Source of the DNA: Helicobacter sp. 11S03491-1
GTDB lineage: Bacteria; Campylobacterota; Campylobacteria; Campylobacterales; Helicobacteraceae
DNA: 64,000 bases
Direction of reading: 5' to 3'
Assembly: GCF_002272835.1 (NCBI RefSeq)
Contig: NZ_MLAO01000003.1
Location: 62,001-126,000 of the forward strand
Shown: in pieces, positions 25,904 through 36,572 of the stretch
Position numbering within the stretch: position 1 is the first letter of the stretch
Layout of the letters: each line of letters opens with the position of its first letter
The notes under the pieces: model-generated
What the model was told of the DNA's origin: nothing
Seen by the model: the letters and a program-made list of their open reading frames with translations, nothing else
Database searches by the model: none
Position numbers and translations under genes: made by a program

Positions 25904-25965
25904 GACTTACTTTTAGATCCTTCCAATTTTTGAATCACAAAATGATGACAAGATAAAAGTCTAAA

Positions 25966-27513
25966 TTAAATTTGGCTTTCAGGGAAAATTTTTGCAAGGA
26001 AATTGACAAATCGAACAAACCAACTTGTGTCCGGAGAATGTTTTTCATCGATAACTTTACCATCTTCAACACCCTCCCATATAACCTTATTTTTTCTCAA
26101 AATAAGATGCCATGATTTTTGCATTTCTATTTGCATAAGCCTTTTGGTTTCTTTGGCAAAATCACTATTATCAAATACAGCTATAACTTCAGTGTTGATA
26201 CTTTCAGAACGCGGATCAAGATTAAAACTCCCCACCCAAGTAATCTTATCATCAAATACAATAGTTTTACTATGTAAAGAAGCTCCTGAGCTTAACTTTC
26301 CTCGAATTTTAACCTTACCCTCATTGCGCTTGTATTCATAGACATTCACACCCAATTTTACCAATTCATTACGATATTTTTCCCAAGCGCTATAAACAAC
26401 TAAAGCATCTGTGGAAGATAAAGAATTAGTCAAAATACTAATGTCAATTCCTTTATTTACTGCATTTTCAAGGTGTTTTATCCCTTTTTCTCCCGGAACA
26501 AAATAGGCTGAGGAAATATAAATTGAATCTGTAGTTGATTTCCAGATTTTACTCAATGCTTCGGTAATAGGGCTTTTATTATCTTCTTGTATTTTTTCAG
26601 GAAGATCGGCGATTAATTTTGCATGTCCCCAATATACAATGTTTTGTCTATTTTTATATCTGGATATGAAACCCTCAATTGCACGATGATAAATTTCCCA
26701 ATCTTTTGGAGAACCTTCAATTTTTTTTAAATATTCAGGGTATTTTTTCAAATACTTTTTTATTTTAGATTTTGAAGGTAATAAAGCAACAGGAATAGAG
26801 CGATGAAAATTCCAATATGCATCAAAACTATCGTGGGCTTCTTGAGCAATCTTACCTAAGAAAAAAACATCTGTATCTGAAAAATTGACATTCAAATTAT
26901 TATCAAAGTAGTTATCTGCAAGGTTCCTGCCTCCGATAATCAAAGCAATATTATCGACAATAAAAAGCTTATTGTGCATTCTCTTATTGATTCTACCAAA
27001 GTCATACACCATTTCAGGGAATCTAAAAAATCGAATTCTATTTTTATAGGGATTGAAAATTTTAACACTAATATTGGGGTGATTATCTAAAGCAATCACA
27101 TCAGAAAAGTCTGAGTCAAGCCCATTATCATCAATTAAAATTCTAACTTTCACACCACGATTTGCAGCTTCCCATATCTCATGCATCAAAATACGTGAAG
27201 CAATATCATTTTTGTAAATATAAGTTTGAATATCAATGCTTTTTTGGGCCATTCGTGCCAATCCGGCTCGGTGCAAAAGCGCATAAGAACCATCTTTGAT
27301 ATTCATTGCAGCGCTTTCTTGAGGAGATTTGAGAAGTTCTTTAGCATAAACTTTTCCAATCTCTGTTTGGATGGGATCAAAATTTTGGACAAATACTTGT
27401 GGGGGTAACCTATCCTTAGGTATCCCTTTTGTAGATGCGATAACAGATGAACACCCACTCAAAACAAAAAATGCCACAAACAACATAACAGCAATATTGG
27501 TCTCGCTCAGCAT
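25966..27513 (-). CDS. Phospholipase D-family lipoprotein (cardiolipin synthase-like)
   Basis: A 515-residue protein with a lipoprotein signal (hydrophobic stretch ending FVLSGC, Cys20) and two PLD motifs: MHNKLFIVDNIALIIGGRN (about 192-210) and LHSKTIVFDDKITWVGSFN (about 415-433). Both HKD cores read HxKxxxxD and are complete. Members exchange phosphatidyl groups, as cardiolipin synthases do, or cleave phospholipid. The place just past frdB matches HP0190 of H. pylori, also a secreted PLD-like protein. The lipid anchor puts it on the periplasmic side or in the outer membrane. Confidence 0.88.
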   Translation of the reverse strand: MLSETNIAVMLFVAFFVLSGCSSVIASTKGIPKDRLPPQVFVQNFDPIQTEIGKVYAKELLKSPQESAAMNIKDGSYALLHRAGLARMAQKSIDIQTYIYKNDIASRILMHEIWEAANRGVKVRILIDDNGLDSDFSDVIALDNHPNISVKIFNPYKNRIRFFRFPEMVYDFGRINKRMHNKLFIVDNIALIIGGRNLADNYFDNNLNVNFSDTDVFFLGKIAQEAHDSFDAYWNFHRSIPVALLPSKSKIKKYLKKYPEYLKKIEGSPKDWEIYHRAIEGFISRYKNRQNIVYWGHAKLIADLPEKIQEDNKSPITEALSKIWKSTTDSIYISSAYFVPGEKGIKHLENAVNKGIDISILTNSLSSTDALVVYSAWEKYRNELVKLGVNVYEYKRNEGKVKIRGKLSSGASLHSKTIVFDDKITWVGSFNLDPRSESINTEVIAVFDNSDFAKETKRLMQIEMQKSWHLILRKNKVIWEGVEDGKVIDEKHSPDTSWFVRFVNFLAKIFPESQI

Positions 27514-27588
27514 ACCCTACCTAAAATAGAAGAAAATTTTATGGGTCTAATTCTACATTATCTTCTATTAATTTTTTGTTTGAAAGGG

Positions 27589-28338
27589 TTAAGATTTTTT
27601 ACAACCTACCGAAAGCATTTTACGCCTCAAATAAGCGATTTTAGTCTGTAATGGCAGCTCCTTTGGACAAGTATCATGACAAGCAATCAAACTCATGCAT
27701 CCAAAAACCCCATCATCATTGCCCACAAGCTCATAGAAATCATCATCGCTTCGTTTGTCATGGGGATCAATCATAAATCTTACAACACGGTTCATGCCTG
27801 CTGCACCAACAAAATCTTCTCTCATTAGTTTGGTTGCACAACTTGCAATACAACACCCACATTCAATACATCTGTCCAACTCAAATATATCTTGGGCAAC
27901 ATCAGGATCGACTTTTTCTTCAGGTTTAGAAATATCAATAGTTTCATTAGTATGAATCCAACTCTCAACACGTTTAGTCATGCCTGCAAACCATTCCCCT
28001 GTATTTACACTTAAGTCTTTGATAAGTTTAAAAGCAGGCAAAGGCATCAAGGTAATCACATTTTCAGAAAAACTTTGAGTTAGAGTCTTACAAGCAAGTC
28101 TTGGACGACCGTTAATCATCATCGCGCAACTCCCACAAATCCCTGCGCGACAAACAAAATCAAAACTCAAATCAGGATCTTGATGTTCTCTAATTAAATT
28201 CAAAGCAATAAAAATTGTCATTGAGTGGGTTTCTTCTAATTGATATTCTCTAAAATGAGGTTTAGACACAGCACTTTGAGGATCGAACTTTAAGACTCTA
28301 ATGGTAATCACTCTTCCTTTATTTTCTTGCGTACTCAT
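27589..28338 (-). CDS. frdB: Fumarate reductase iron-sulfur subunit
   Basis: A 249-residue subunit with three clusters. The [2Fe-2S] site is [12 protein letters not shown] (about 64-75), the [4Fe-4S] site is [11 protein letters not shown] (about 151-161), and the [3Fe-4S] site is [12 protein letters not shown]. It passes electrons from FrdC to FrdA in menaquinol:fumarate reductase on the inner membrane, a main anaerobic respiration enzyme of Helicobacter. Its ATG overlaps the frdA stop. Confidence 0.97.
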   Translation of the reverse strand: MSTQENKGRVITIRVLKFDPQSAVSKPHFREYQLEETHSMTIFIALNLIREHQDPDLSFDFVCRAGICGSCAMMINGRPRLACKTLTQSFSENVITLMPLPAFKLIKDLSVNTGEWFAGMTKRVESWIHTNETIDISKPEEKVDPDVAQDIFELDRCIECGCCIASCATKLMREDFVGAAGMNRVVRFMIDPHDKRSDDDFYELVGNDDGVFGCMSLIACHDTCPKELPLQTKIAYLRRKMLSVGCKKS

Positions 28339-30320
28339 TTTTTATCTCCTAATCGTTGATTTCTAGCTTTATATTTAGGCAGCAAATCAAATGGCATCAA
28401 AGCATCTTGAAGATCATACCTATCCCCACCTTTTGCCTGAATTTCTTCCACAATTTTTTTAATCTGGGCATCTCGTTTCTCTTTTAAGGGGTGAGGGATA
28501 AAGTTCCCTTTAGCACCATATCCTCTAAAATCAGGCGTTATTTCCATTGTCATCACATCTAAATCTTCGTATTCCAAAGTAGGCAATGTTTGTTCCGGAT
28601 CTGCCCATGATGCCAATGTTCTGTTAAGCCACTTTTCATCATCTCGTTTGGGATAATCCATTCGCGTATGGGCGCCTCTTGATTCTGTTCTATCAAGTGC
28701 GCCTTTTGCTACACAAAGAGCAATTTTTAACATTTTAGGGACTCTATAAGCATCTTCTAACTCAGGATTATTATGCATTTTCTTATTCTTAACATTGATG
28801 TTTTTAGAACGTTTATAAAGCTCTTCAAGCTCCTTAACAGCTTCCTCCAAAATAGGACCATCACGAAATACACCAACTTTTTCATCCATAATGACTTTCA
28901 TTTTATTCTTGATTTCATAGACATCTTCATTGCCACTATTGTTCAAAAGAGAGGCAAGGTATTTTTCTTCTTTTTCAAGAAAAGATTGGATTGTTTTTGT
29001 CTGCACATCGACATTAGCGCCCACACAATATTCTGCAAAATAATCCCCAATAATCATGCCGGATACTATGGCTTCACTTACAGAATTTCCCCCCAACCGG
29101 TTAAACCCATGCAAATCCCAACAAGAAGCCTCACCCGCGCAAAATAATCCTTTTAGATGGGTCTCTCCTTTATAATTTGTTCTTACTCCTCCCATTGAGT
29201 AGTGTTGCATAGGCTTAATAGGCACCCATCCCTTACTCCCCTCATCAGCAGGATCTATGCCCGTAAAAGTTTTGGCAATATCTTGGACATCACGTAAGTT
29301 TCTCTCAATATGAGCACGACCCAATATAGATATATCTAACCAAACATGATCGCCATAAGGAGATTTGACACCCTTACCACTTTTGATATGTTCCAAAATT
29401 CTTCTAGAAACGACATCACGACTTGCAAGTTCTTTTTTCTCAGGTTCATAATCAGGCATAAAGCGGTAACCATCTTTATCTCTCAAAACACCCCCATCGC
29501 CACGACAACCCTCTGTCATTAATATGCCGCTGGGGACCAGGCAAGTAGGGTGAAACTGAACTGCCTCCATATTGCCAAGCTTTGCAATCCCTGTTTCCAT
29601 CGCAATTGCCGCACCTATTCCCTCACAAATTACAGCATTTGTAGTATGCGCATAAATCCTGCCATAACCACCGGTAGCAAGCAAAGTACCTTTTGAAATG
29701 TAGGCTGAAATTTCTCCTGTAATCAAATCTCTCACAATAGCCCCATAGCATTGACCATCTTCATAGATAATAGATACTGCTTCTTTGCGATCACGAATAT
29801 CCACGCCATATTTATAAGCTTCATTGGCCACTGTGTATAACATAGTATGCCCTGTAGCATCAGATGTAAAACATGTCCTCCATTTTTTAGTCCCTCCAAA
29901 ATCTCTTGATTGAATATAACCATGCCTATCAGCATCTTCAGTAATAGTTACATGCTCACCATTAATAACTGCAGGTCTATCACCTTTTTTGATTCTCGTC
30001 CATGGCACACCAAATGCGGCTAATTCTCTAATTGCCTTAGGAGCAGTTGTAACAAACATTCTGGCAACATTTTGATCACAACCCCAATCGCTTCCTTTTA
30101 CGGTATCCAGAAAATGCACATCTTCATTATCCCCTTCACTCATTTTTCCATTTCCAAGACTTGCTTGCATGCCTCCTTGAGCGGCAGCAGAGTGACTTCT
30201 ACGAACAGGAACCAAACTCAAAACAATCACACTAAGCCCTCTTTGTTTGGCGGAAACTGCTGCTCGAAGCCCGGCCAATCCACCACCAATAATTAATGAA
30301 TCACAATATGTTACTTTCAT
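28335..30320 (-). CDS. frdA: Fumarate reductase flavoprotein subunit
   Basis: A 661-residue catalytic subunit. The FAD loop [13 protein letters not shown] is at residues 10-22, and [13 protein letters not shown] contains the histidine that carries covalent [28 protein letters not shown] and [12 protein letters not shown] are further FAD/substrate-site blocks. It reduces fumarate to succinate in the cytoplasm. The length is as in H. pylori and Wolinella. It starts one base after the frdC stop, with an AGGGAGAATAA site. Confidence 0.97.
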   Translation of the reverse strand: MKVTYCDSLIIGGGLAGLRAAVSAKQRGLSVIVLSLVPVRRSHSAAAQGGMQASLGNGKMSEGDNEDVHFLDTVKGSDWGCDQNVARMFVTTAPKAIRELAAFGVPWTRIKKGDRPAVINGEHVTITEDADRHGYIQSRDFGGTKKWRTCFTSDATGHTMLYTVANEAYKYGVDIRDRKEAVSIIYEDGQCYGAIVRDLITGEISAYISKGTLLATGGYGRIYAHTTNAVICEGIGAAIAMETGIAKLGNMEAVQFHPTCLVPSGILMTEGCRGDGGVLRDKDGYRFMPDYEPEKKELASRDVVSRRILEHIKSGKGVKSPYGDHVWLDISILGRAHIERNLRDVQDIAKTFTGIDPADEGSKGWVPIKPMQHYSMGGVRTNYKGETHLKGLFCAGEASCWDLHGFNRLGGNSVSEAIVSGMIIGDYFAEYCVGANVDVQTKTIQSFLEKEEKYLASLLNNSGNEDVYEIKNKMKVIMDEKVGVFRDGPILEEAVKELEELYKRSKNINVKNKKMHNNPELEDAYRVPKMLKIALCVAKGALDRTESRGAHTRMDYPKRDDEKWLNRTLASWADPEQTLPTLEYEDLDVMTMEITPDFRGYGAKGNFIPHPLKEKRDAQIKKIVEEIQAKGGDRYDLQDALMPFDLLPKYKARNQRLGDKK

Positions 30321-31082
30321 TTATTCTCCCTTGCCATATAGTTGTGTATCAATGTGTTTGTAGTTTATTGTTGTATCTGTTTGAGTAAGACCTTTTTTAA
30401 TATATGCTCCAAAAGTCAAAAGCCCTAAAACAATAAAAAATACACTCATAAACCACTTAATTCTACGCAAATTTATAAGACCCAATTTCTCAAACCAACC
30501 CCATTTGATACACAATCTATAAAGACCAATAGATCCATGTAATTCCACTGCAAAAAGCAAAAATAAATAAAGAATCCAAAAATGCTCACTTACAAATCTA
30601 TATGCAGAACCATTAGGCCCAATTGTATGAGGTTGTGTAAGCATCACAAACAAATGCACGCTTGCCAAAAAAAACATTGCAAATCCTGTGGCAGCCTGAA
30701 CAAACCATAGGCTTGTATCGCTATGTCTCATGAGATGTTTATGGGTTTTTAACACAATAAATTGCTTATAATTAATAGGAAATTTTCTCATTGCCAACAA
30801 AGCATGCACCACAAGCGCAATAATAATGACAACCGCAACACCACTTACAATTGCCGGATGCCCTGCTTTAAACAAAAAACTCCCCTCAAAAAATTTGGTT
30901 ACTTTATACATAGCTTCATCACTAATGAGTATGCTGGATACCAAAAACATATGCACTATCATAAAAATAGCCAAAAATAATCCTGTCGCACTTTGCCAAA
31001 AATCAAGTTTGGCCGGCATTTTGCTTTTTTTGCGTTCTGGGGTGATGCCCAAGTAACTTTCGATGATTTTATCTTGTTGCAT
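30321..31082 (-). CDS. frdC: Fumarate reductase cytochrome b subunit
   Basis: A 253-residue di-heme membrane subunit with five helices. The histidines in MIVHMFLVSSI, VHALLAMRKF, SVHLFVMLTQPH and AVELHGSIGLYRL are the places of heme ligands in the Wolinella-type subunit. It oxidises menaquinol and anchors FrdAB. First of frdCAB, 22 bases after the small rod-like gene, so that gene may head the operon. Confidence 0.95.
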   Translation of the reverse strand: MQQDKIIESYLGITPERKKSKMPAKLDFWQSATGLFLAIFMIVHMFLVSSILISDEAMYKVTKFFEGSFLFKAGHPAIVSGVAVVIIIALVVHALLAMRKFPINYKQFIVLKTHKHLMRHSDTSLWFVQAATGFAMFFLASVHLFVMLTQPHTIGPNGSAYRFVSEHFWILYLFLLFAVELHGSIGLYRLCIKWGWFEKLGLINLRRIKWFMSVFFIVLGLLTFGAYIKKGLTQTDTTINYKHIDTQLYGKGE

Positions 31083-31104
31083 TTATCTCTCCTAGTTTAT
31101 AAAT

Positions 31105-31386
31105 TCAAACCTTTAAATCGAGCAAAGTTCTGGTTACCAAATCATTGCTTTTAATTGCCACAGCATTTGCTTGTATTCCTTTTTGACCAACAATGAGATT
31201 GGGGATTTGTGTATCTGGAGTAGGGGAATGTTTTGCAATAGTTGTGAGAGCACTAACGCTACGATTATTGTCTATAAGATTGGTGTTGAGGGTGAGAGCT
31301 TGTTTGTTGTTTGTATTCGCAATATTAAAAGCTGTATTTGCCATAAGTGTCATATGTGCACCCATTGAGGAAACATTTACTCGCAT
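31105..31386 (-). CDS. Miniature flagellar rod-like protein (Flg_bbr_C-type C-terminus)
   Basis: A 93-residue protein. The N-terminus, with NTAFNIANTNNKQA, resembles the N-terminal motif of flagellar rod and hook proteins (NIAN.NT). The C-terminus, PNLIVGQKGIQANAVAIKSN plus a DLVTRTLLDLKV end, matches their C-terminal Flg_bbr_C helix. Rod proteins such as FlgB/FlgC are about 130-160 residues with a body between; here the two ends are joined almost directly. ATG has an AGGAG site and a TATAAT box 34 bases upstream. Whether it is a rod part, an assembly factor or a relic is unknown. Confidence 0.6.
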   Translation of the reverse strand: MRVNVSSMGAHMTLMANTAFNIANTNNKQALTLNTNLIDNNRSVSALTTIAKHSPTPDTQIPNLIVGQKGIQANAVAIKSNDLVTRTLLDLKV

Positions 31387-31419
31387 TCAATCTCCTAAAC
31401 CATAATTGCGTTGCTCATA

Positions 31420-31425
31420 ATTATA
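31420..31425 (-). promoter_or_regulatory. Probable -10 box of the rod-like gene / frdCAB transcript
   Basis: TATAAT on the minus strand in CTTATAATTATG, about 34 bases from the start codon. No sigma-54 GG/GC pair or sigma-28 motif is visible, so expression looks vegetative rather than flagellar. Confidence 0.5.
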
Positions 31426-31564
31426 AGACAAATTTTGTTAAAAAATGTCTTAAAATTTTTAAATTTATTGAGAAATAAACCTCTTGAGATGATTATGATA
31501 CTTTTTGTAAATAATTGCTACAATATCCTATAAAATTTTATTACTCCATAAATAATGAGGTATT

Positions 31565-32263
31565 ATGCAAAAAATTATTGCTGCAAATTTTAAAACAAAT
31601 CATACAAGAGCCAGCACAAAAACTTATTTAGAAGCGCTGGATAAAAAAATTGATCAATCAGATAGGATCTATGTTTTCCCTACTTCAAGCGCCTTGTGTA
31701 AAAACAACTTTCAACATTTAAAAATAGGTGTTCAAAATGCCTATCCTGTGATTAATGGAGCATTTACCGGCGAAATAGGGTTAGAAGCACTTCATGAATT
31801 TGATATTCAAACAATCCTGATTGGACATAGCGAAAGAAGAAATATTTTAGGTGAATCTCAAAAATTTTGTGCTGATAAATTTAATTTTTTTGCTAAAAAT
31901 GGATTTGAAATCATTTATTGTGTAGGTGAAGATTTATCTATTAGACAAAAGGGATTCAACGCCCTCAAGAAATTTATCCAAACACAATTTGCCGGCATTC
32001 CCACTAATTATGATAAGCTTATCATTGCTTATGAACCTATTTGGGCAATAGGAACAGGATTGAGCGCCACAACAGAACAAATTGAACAAGTTCATCAAAG
32101 TATCAAAGATATTTCCCCTGCTCCCCTGCTTTATGGAGGAAGCGTTAATGCAAAAAATGCAGAAGAAATCCTTCATGCAAAAGCTGTAGATGGAGTACTT
32201 GTAGGGAATGCTTCTCTTGATGCAGATAGTTTTTATCACATTATTGAACAAGGAAGAAAATAA
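31565..32263 (+). CDS. tpiA: Triosephosphate isomerase
   Basis: A 232-residue TIM barrel. NFKTNHT holds the N-terminal lysine, LIGHSERR the electrophile histidine, and AYEPIWAIGTG the catalytic glutamate and flexible loop. LLYGGSVNAKNAEEIL binds phosphate. It is slightly short, as is usual in Helicobacter. It stands divergent from frdCAB, as in H. pylori. Confidence 0.95.
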   Translation: MQKIIAANFKTNHTRASTKTYLEALDKKIDQSDRIYVFPTSSALCKNNFQHLKIGVQNAYPVINGAFTGEIGLEALHEFDIQTILIGHSERRNILGESQKFCADKFNFFAKNGFEIIYCVGEDLSIRQKGFNALKKFIQTQFAGIPTNYDKLIIAYEPIWAIGTGLSATTEQIEQVHQSIKDISPAPLLYGGSVNAKNAEEILHAKAVDGVLVGNASLDADSFYHIIEQGRK

Positions 32264-32332
32264 TGTTTTTTGAAATTAAACAAAATAAAATCCAAAATCT
32301 TAGCTTTAAAAATAACAACAATAGGAGAAATG

Positions 32333-33310
32333 ATGAAACTTTCTGAAATGCTTCAAAAAATCAATTTACAACCCTCAATAACTAGAGATTTTGAAGTTGC
32401 TACTCTAGCACCACTCGATCATGCTTCTCAAAACGATATTAGCTATATTGATCAAAATAAATATCTCAAAAACTTATCAACCTCACAAGCCGGAGCTGTG
32501 CTTATTAGAGAAAAAGATGCATACGCAGTGCCAAGTCATATACAAGCTATTGTCGTGAGTGATCCCCATTTAGCTTTTGCAAAACTTTCTCATTTTTTTG
32601 CCAAACCTCAATTCTGTTCTCCTTGTTTTCAAGATAATGATGCCCATGACCAAAATATAGGTAAAAATACTATTGTCATGCCTCATGTTTTTTTGGGAAA
32701 AAATGTAAAAATTGATGAAGGGTGTTTGTTGATGCCCGGAGTTGTCATCAGTGATAATGTTCATATTGGAAAAAACTGCAAAATATTCCCTAATGTAGTT
32801 ATTTATAGAGATACACAAATTGGCAACAATGTTTATATTCATGCCGGAAGCGTAATCGGAAGCGATGGTTTTGGCTATGCCCATACTCAGATGGGAGAAC
32901 ATATCAAAATTGAACATAATGGATGTGTGGTAATTGAAGATGATGTAGAAATTGGTGCTAATAATACCATTGATCGTGCAGTATTTGGAGAAACCAGAAT
33001 CAAAAAAGGCACAAAAATTGATAATCTTGTTCAAATTGGTCATAATTGTGTTGTTGGAGAACATTCACTTATTGTATCTCAAGTAGGCTTAGCCGGTTCT
33101 ACGACAACAGGACGCAATGTTGTCATGGGTGGTCAAGCAGGAACGGGAGGACATATCCATATTGGAGATTTTACACAAATCGCAGGTCGTGGAGCTGTGG
33201 GGAAAAATCTACCGCCTAACACTAAATGGGGAGGGCATCCCTTGATGGAATTAGATGAATGGATGAAATTTTTTGTAACATTACGAAGAATGGTGAAGAA
33301 AAAAGATTGA
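32333..33310 (+). CDS. lpxD: UDP-3-O-acylglucosamine N-acyltransferase LpxD
   Basis: A 325-residue left-handed beta-helix acyltransferase for the second acylation in lipid A synthesis. The N-terminal uridine domain covers about 1-95; then come hexapeptide repeats, with [20 protein letters not shown], containing the catalytic histidine region, in the middle. Two ATG codons stand in a row; the second (32333) is five bases from AGGAG and is chosen. It follows tpiA by about 70 bases. In H. pylori fabI lies between these genes, and it is absent here. Confidence 0.94.
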   Translation: MKLSEMLQKINLQPSITRDFEVATLAPLDHASQNDISYIDQNKYLKNLSTSQAGAVLIREKDAYAVPSHIQAIVVSDPHLAFAKLSHFFAKPQFCSPCFQDNDAHDQNIGKNTIVMPHVFLGKNVKIDEGCLLMPGVVISDNVHIGKNCKIFPNVVIYRDTQIGNNVYIHAGSVIGSDGFGYAHTQMGEHIKIEHNGCVVIEDDVEIGANNTIDRAVFGETRIKKGTKIDNLVQIGHNCVVGEHSLIVSQVGLAGSTTTGRNVVMGGQAGTGGHIHIGDFTQIAGRGAVGKNLPPNTKWGGHPLMELDEWMKFFVTLRRMVKKKD

Positions 33311-33328
33311 TTTCAAATAACTTGATCC

Positions 33329-34168
33329 CTAAAGTTTTTGGTAATAGATAATACGATCTGCCATGTTCTTATTGAAAAGATCTGTATTTGGGATCAAATC
33401 TGCATGCCCAACATAAAGTCTCCCATGAGTATTTAAGATTTTATGAAACCTTTGAATTGTTTTGAGACGATAAGTGGCATCAAAATAAATCATCATATTC
33501 CGTGAAAACACAATATCAAAAGTACCCAGATTTAAAAAGTTTTCATCAAAAATATTCATCTGTCTAAATTCGCATTCAGGTAATAATCTTTTTTTTATCT
33601 TAAAATCATTGCCGACTACGTCAAAAAACTTGCTTTTGAGATTATCATTTAAACGATGTAAAGACCTTGAAGAGTAAAGACCTTGCAGGCTTTTTTCAAT
33701 TGCATCAGAATTAATATCAATCCCATAAATTTTAATTTGATTTAAATTTAAACCCATTTCATAGGCAAGCATTCCAATTGAATAAACTTCTTCTCCACTT
33801 GAACATGGGGCTGAAAGAATTCGAATGTTTTTTTGTAAAGTTTTAGCAAAGCCTATTGCTCCTTCAAGTTGAAGCAATTCTCTATAGAAATAAGTTTCAT
33901 TCACTGTGATAAGATTCAGAGTCTCTTGTCTTAGGAGATGATCGCTTAAAATTTTGTCATTAAGCGCCTTGAAACTGCTGATATGATGAACTTGTGCAAA
34001 ATTTCCCAATCTTTCTTTGATAACTTCTTGTTTGGGTCTTAAATCAACTCCTGAAGTTTTTTTAATTGTATCAATGAATTCAATTAAACCTGATTCATCA
34101 TCCGGCAAGGGAGTTGGAATTGATTTTTTATCTTTGGTAATTTCTTTTTCTTTTTTTCTAAAAAACAT
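33329..34168 (-). CDS. cheR: Chemotaxis methyltransferase CheR
   Basis: A 279-residue SAM-dependent enzyme methylating glutamates of chemoreceptors. After a 35-residue tail, the N-terminal helical domain is followed by ETYFYRELLQLEGA, then ILSAPCSSGEEVYSIGMLA (SAM site) and FDIVFSRNMMIYFD. It overlaps cheB by 11 bases in an mcp-cheB-cheR unit. H. pylori lacks CheR and CheB, while enteric Helicobacter and Campylobacter have them. Confidence 0.94.
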   Translation of the reverse strand: MFFRKKEKEITKDKKSIPTPLPDDESGLIEFIDTIKKTSGVDLRPKQEVIKERLGNFAQVHHISSFKALNDKILSDHLLRQETLNLITVNETYFYRELLQLEGAIGFAKTLQKNIRILSAPCSSGEEVYSIGMLAYEMGLNLNQIKIYGIDINSDAIEKSLQGLYSSRSLHRLNDNLKSKFFDVVGNDFKIKKRLLPECEFRQMNIFDENFLNLGTFDIVFSRNMMIYFDATYRLKTIQRFHKILNTHGRLYVGHADLIPNTDLFNKNMADRIIYYQKL

Positions 34169-34721
34169 ACAAAAATCTCTCTAGCCTTGCTTTAATATCA
34201 TCTAAATGCAAAATATTCAAGTTAGGATTGATTTCTTTAGCTTTTTTTGGCATTCCATAGACAATTGCACTTGCTTCACTCTCAGCCATACATGTTGCGC
34301 CTGCCTTATAGAGTTCCCACAATCCTTGTGCTCCATCATCTCCAATCCCTGTTAAAAGTATGGCTAAAATATTTGTAAAACTACAAACATTAACACCGGA
34401 TTGAAATAAGACATTAATATTGGGGTTATAAATACTTTGTATTTCTTGTGGAGCTATTGCAAGAGGAGATTCGGGCATTAAGGCAGAAGTTTTATCACAA
34501 ATAAAAATACCCCCACTCAAATATTGTTTTTGTGAAATTTCAATGACTTCCATATTCATTTCGCGTCCAAATTGTGCAACAAAATAGGGAATAAACACTG
34601 TATTCATATGTTGAGCTATCACGATAGGTATCCCTTGATTGGGGATACCCCTTAAAAGTTTGTTAAGATGTCCCGGACCTCCCGTAGAAGCCCCTATCAA
34701 TACAAGCTTGGAAGTTTTCAA
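34158..34721 (-). CDS. cheB: Chemotaxis methylesterase CheB, catalytic domain only
   Basis: A 187-residue protein consisting only of the methylesterase domain. The catalytic triad is visible: Ser in [12 protein letters not shown], His in IAQHMN, and Asp in [16 protein letters not shown]. The usual N-terminal receiver domain and linker are missing, so it cannot be switched by CheA phosphorylation in the usual way; Campylobacter has the same short form. Overlaps the receptor gene by 4 bases and cheR by 11. Confidence 0.93.
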   Translation of the reverse strand: MKTSKLVLIGASTGGPGHLNKLLRGIPNQGIPIVIAQHMNTVFIPYFVAQFGREMNMEVIEISQKQYLSGGIFICDKTSALMPESPLAIAPQEIQSIYNPNINVLFQSGVNVCSFTNILAILLTGIGDDGAQGLWELYKAGATCMAESEASAIVYGMPKKAKEINPNLNILHLDDIKARLERFLYVF

Positions 34722-36403
34722 GTCTTAAACTCTGCTAATTTATTGTTAAGAATTTCAGTCATTTTATTAAGATGTTCAGCTACGCTTGCAATTTCTTCAA
34801 CACTCCTTGCATTTTCTGTAGAAATATCATTAATCCCTGAAACTCCTTGAATAACACTTTCAATACCCTTTCCGGTATCAATATAATTATCAACTGTCTT
34901 GTCAGCTGTTGCGATTGCTCCACTCATGATCTTATTCATGCTTACAATTTTATTTTGGACTTCACTGGAAATATGAGTAAGTTCCTCAATTTTTTGAGAA
35001 TTTTCATTCATTTGTCCGCTAACATCTGATATTTCTTGAACAATCACATTGATGGTTGAATTAATTTCAGTTAAACTTTTTTGCGTTCTTTCTGCTAAGT
35101 TTCTTACCTCATCAGCCACAACAGCAAAACCTCTTCCATGTTCGCCTGCCCGTGCCGCCTCAATAGCCGCATTAAGCGCTAACAAATTAGTCTGATCGGC
35201 AATATCATCAATAATATAAAGAATAGATTTAACATCATCGGCATTTTTGCTGAGACGCTCTATCTTGATAGCAAGCTCTGATTCTGTTTTTGCAGATGCA
35301 ACAATCTGATTAGAAAGATTCTCAATAGCTTCATTTGCAGTTTGCACATGTTCTCTAGCTTCTTGCAAATCTCTTTTGCTATCCTGAGCAACCCCTATGG
35401 ATACATCCATTTCATCTTTTATAGACTTGCTTTTTCCCGTTACATTTGCGACAATATTAGTAGATTCCTCTACTCTATTTCCGGTTTGCAATGAAGTAGA
35501 GCTTAACTCATGGGCTATAGATGAATTTTCACTGGAGAGCTGTTTGGCTTCCACAATCAACACCCTTACTTTTTCAATAAAGTCATTAATAGCAGCACTT
35601 GCTTGGGCTACCTCATCTTTCCCTTTAATTTCAAGCTTCCCGGTAAGATCGCCATCTCCGCCAGAAAGATTTCTCGCTCGCACAATGAGACTCTTGAGGG
35701 GATTAATAATACTATGGCGGATATAGAAGAAAGAAGCCAAAATAATAACTAACACAACAACTATAGCAATAATAAGGAATTTTATAGAACCGTTATCAAT
35801 TTTTTGACCAATTTCATCTTGAACTTTTTGTATAGATGCTTTGATATCGCCAACATAAGCTGTTATGACAACAATATAACCGGCATCTCTATCAATTTGA
35901 GCATAGGCAATTTTTTTCTCCGGCACTCCTCCGGCAACCTTAGGCATCTTGTATTCAATAAACCCTCCACCTTTTTTTGCCGCCTCAATAAACCCTTTAA
36001 TATAGGCAATACCATCAACAGACACAGCACTAATAGCGTTTTTACCTTGCATCTCCGGGTTGATTGGATCAAACAAAACTATTCCGTTAGATTTAATAAT
36101 TAAAGGATAAGTTGTATTTTTACTATCATTAACGCTTTGTAATATTTGTATAATATCTTTTTCTAAATACCCTATTCTCCCATCTCTCGCATAAGCTTGA
36201 TACATGACATGTGTAGCCTGGTCAATAATATCATAAGCATCTTTTAATTGTTGCTTTCTCTCATCAATAGCAGTTTTATCAAGTTTTTCTATCAAAAAAC
36301 TTTCAACTTCATCATTCAGACGAAAAGAACTAAAAACAATAATCGCTGTTACCAATATCATTGATACAAATAATATACTCAATATACGCGAAGCTATTGT
36401 CAT
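34718..36403 (-). CDS. Methyl-accepting chemotaxis protein with Cache-type sensor
   Basis: A 561-residue chemoreceptor: membrane helix at 7-28, a periplasmic single-Cache-like sensor (about 30-205, with [20 protein letters not shown]), a second helix at about 208-230, a HAMP domain, and a long signalling domain. The signalling hairpin contains the invariant [19 protein letters not shown] and [18 protein letters not shown]. The C-terminus overlaps cheB by 4 bases (ATGA), so the receptor and its adaptation enzymes are made together. The ligand is unknown. Confidence 0.93.
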   Translation of the reverse strand: MTIASRILSILFVSMILVTAIIVFSSFRLNDEVESFLIEKLDKTAIDERKQQLKDAYDIIDQATHVMYQAYARDGRIGYLEKDIIQILQSVNDSKNTTYPLIIKSNGIVLFDPINPEMQGKNAISAVSVDGIAYIKGFIEAAKKGGGFIEYKMPKVAGGVPEKKIAYAQIDRDAGYIVVITAYVGDIKASIQKVQDEIGQKIDNGSIKFLIIAIVVVLVIILASFFYIRHSIINPLKSLIVRARNLSGGDGDLTGKLEIKGKDEVAQASAAINDFIEKVRVLIVEAKQLSSENSSIAHELSSTSLQTGNRVEESTNIVANVTGKSKSIKDEMDVSIGVAQDSKRDLQEAREHVQTANEAIENLSNQIVASAKTESELAIKIERLSKNADDVKSILYIIDDIADQTNLLALNAAIEAARAGEHGRGFAVVADEVRNLAERTQKSLTEINSTINVIVQEISDVSGQMNENSQKIEELTHISSEVQNKIVSMNKIMSGAIATADKTVDNYIDTGKGIESVIQGVSGINDISTENARSVEEIASVAEHLNKMTEILNNKLAEFKT

Positions 36404-36572
36404 AAATACTCCTTAGACTTAAATTAATTTCAAAAGAGAAAATCAGACAACATATTAGCTATATTTAAATAAAAACATTCTAAAAAATTAAATTAATGAG
36501 CATAATAAATATACACTAAATTCACTATCAATCTAAAACTTTATATAAAATTAAAAATAGATATTCCAAAAA

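Noticed and set aside
27514-27588. Inverted repeat AATAGAAGA/TCTTCTATT between frdB and the PLD gene as a terminator
   Set aside because: Only nine AT-rich pairs with a long loop and no clear T run in the right place; too weak to annotate.
35397-36103. Open frames of about 100 codons opposite the chemoreceptor
   Set aside because: Shadow frames of a gene with strong family motifs on the other strand.
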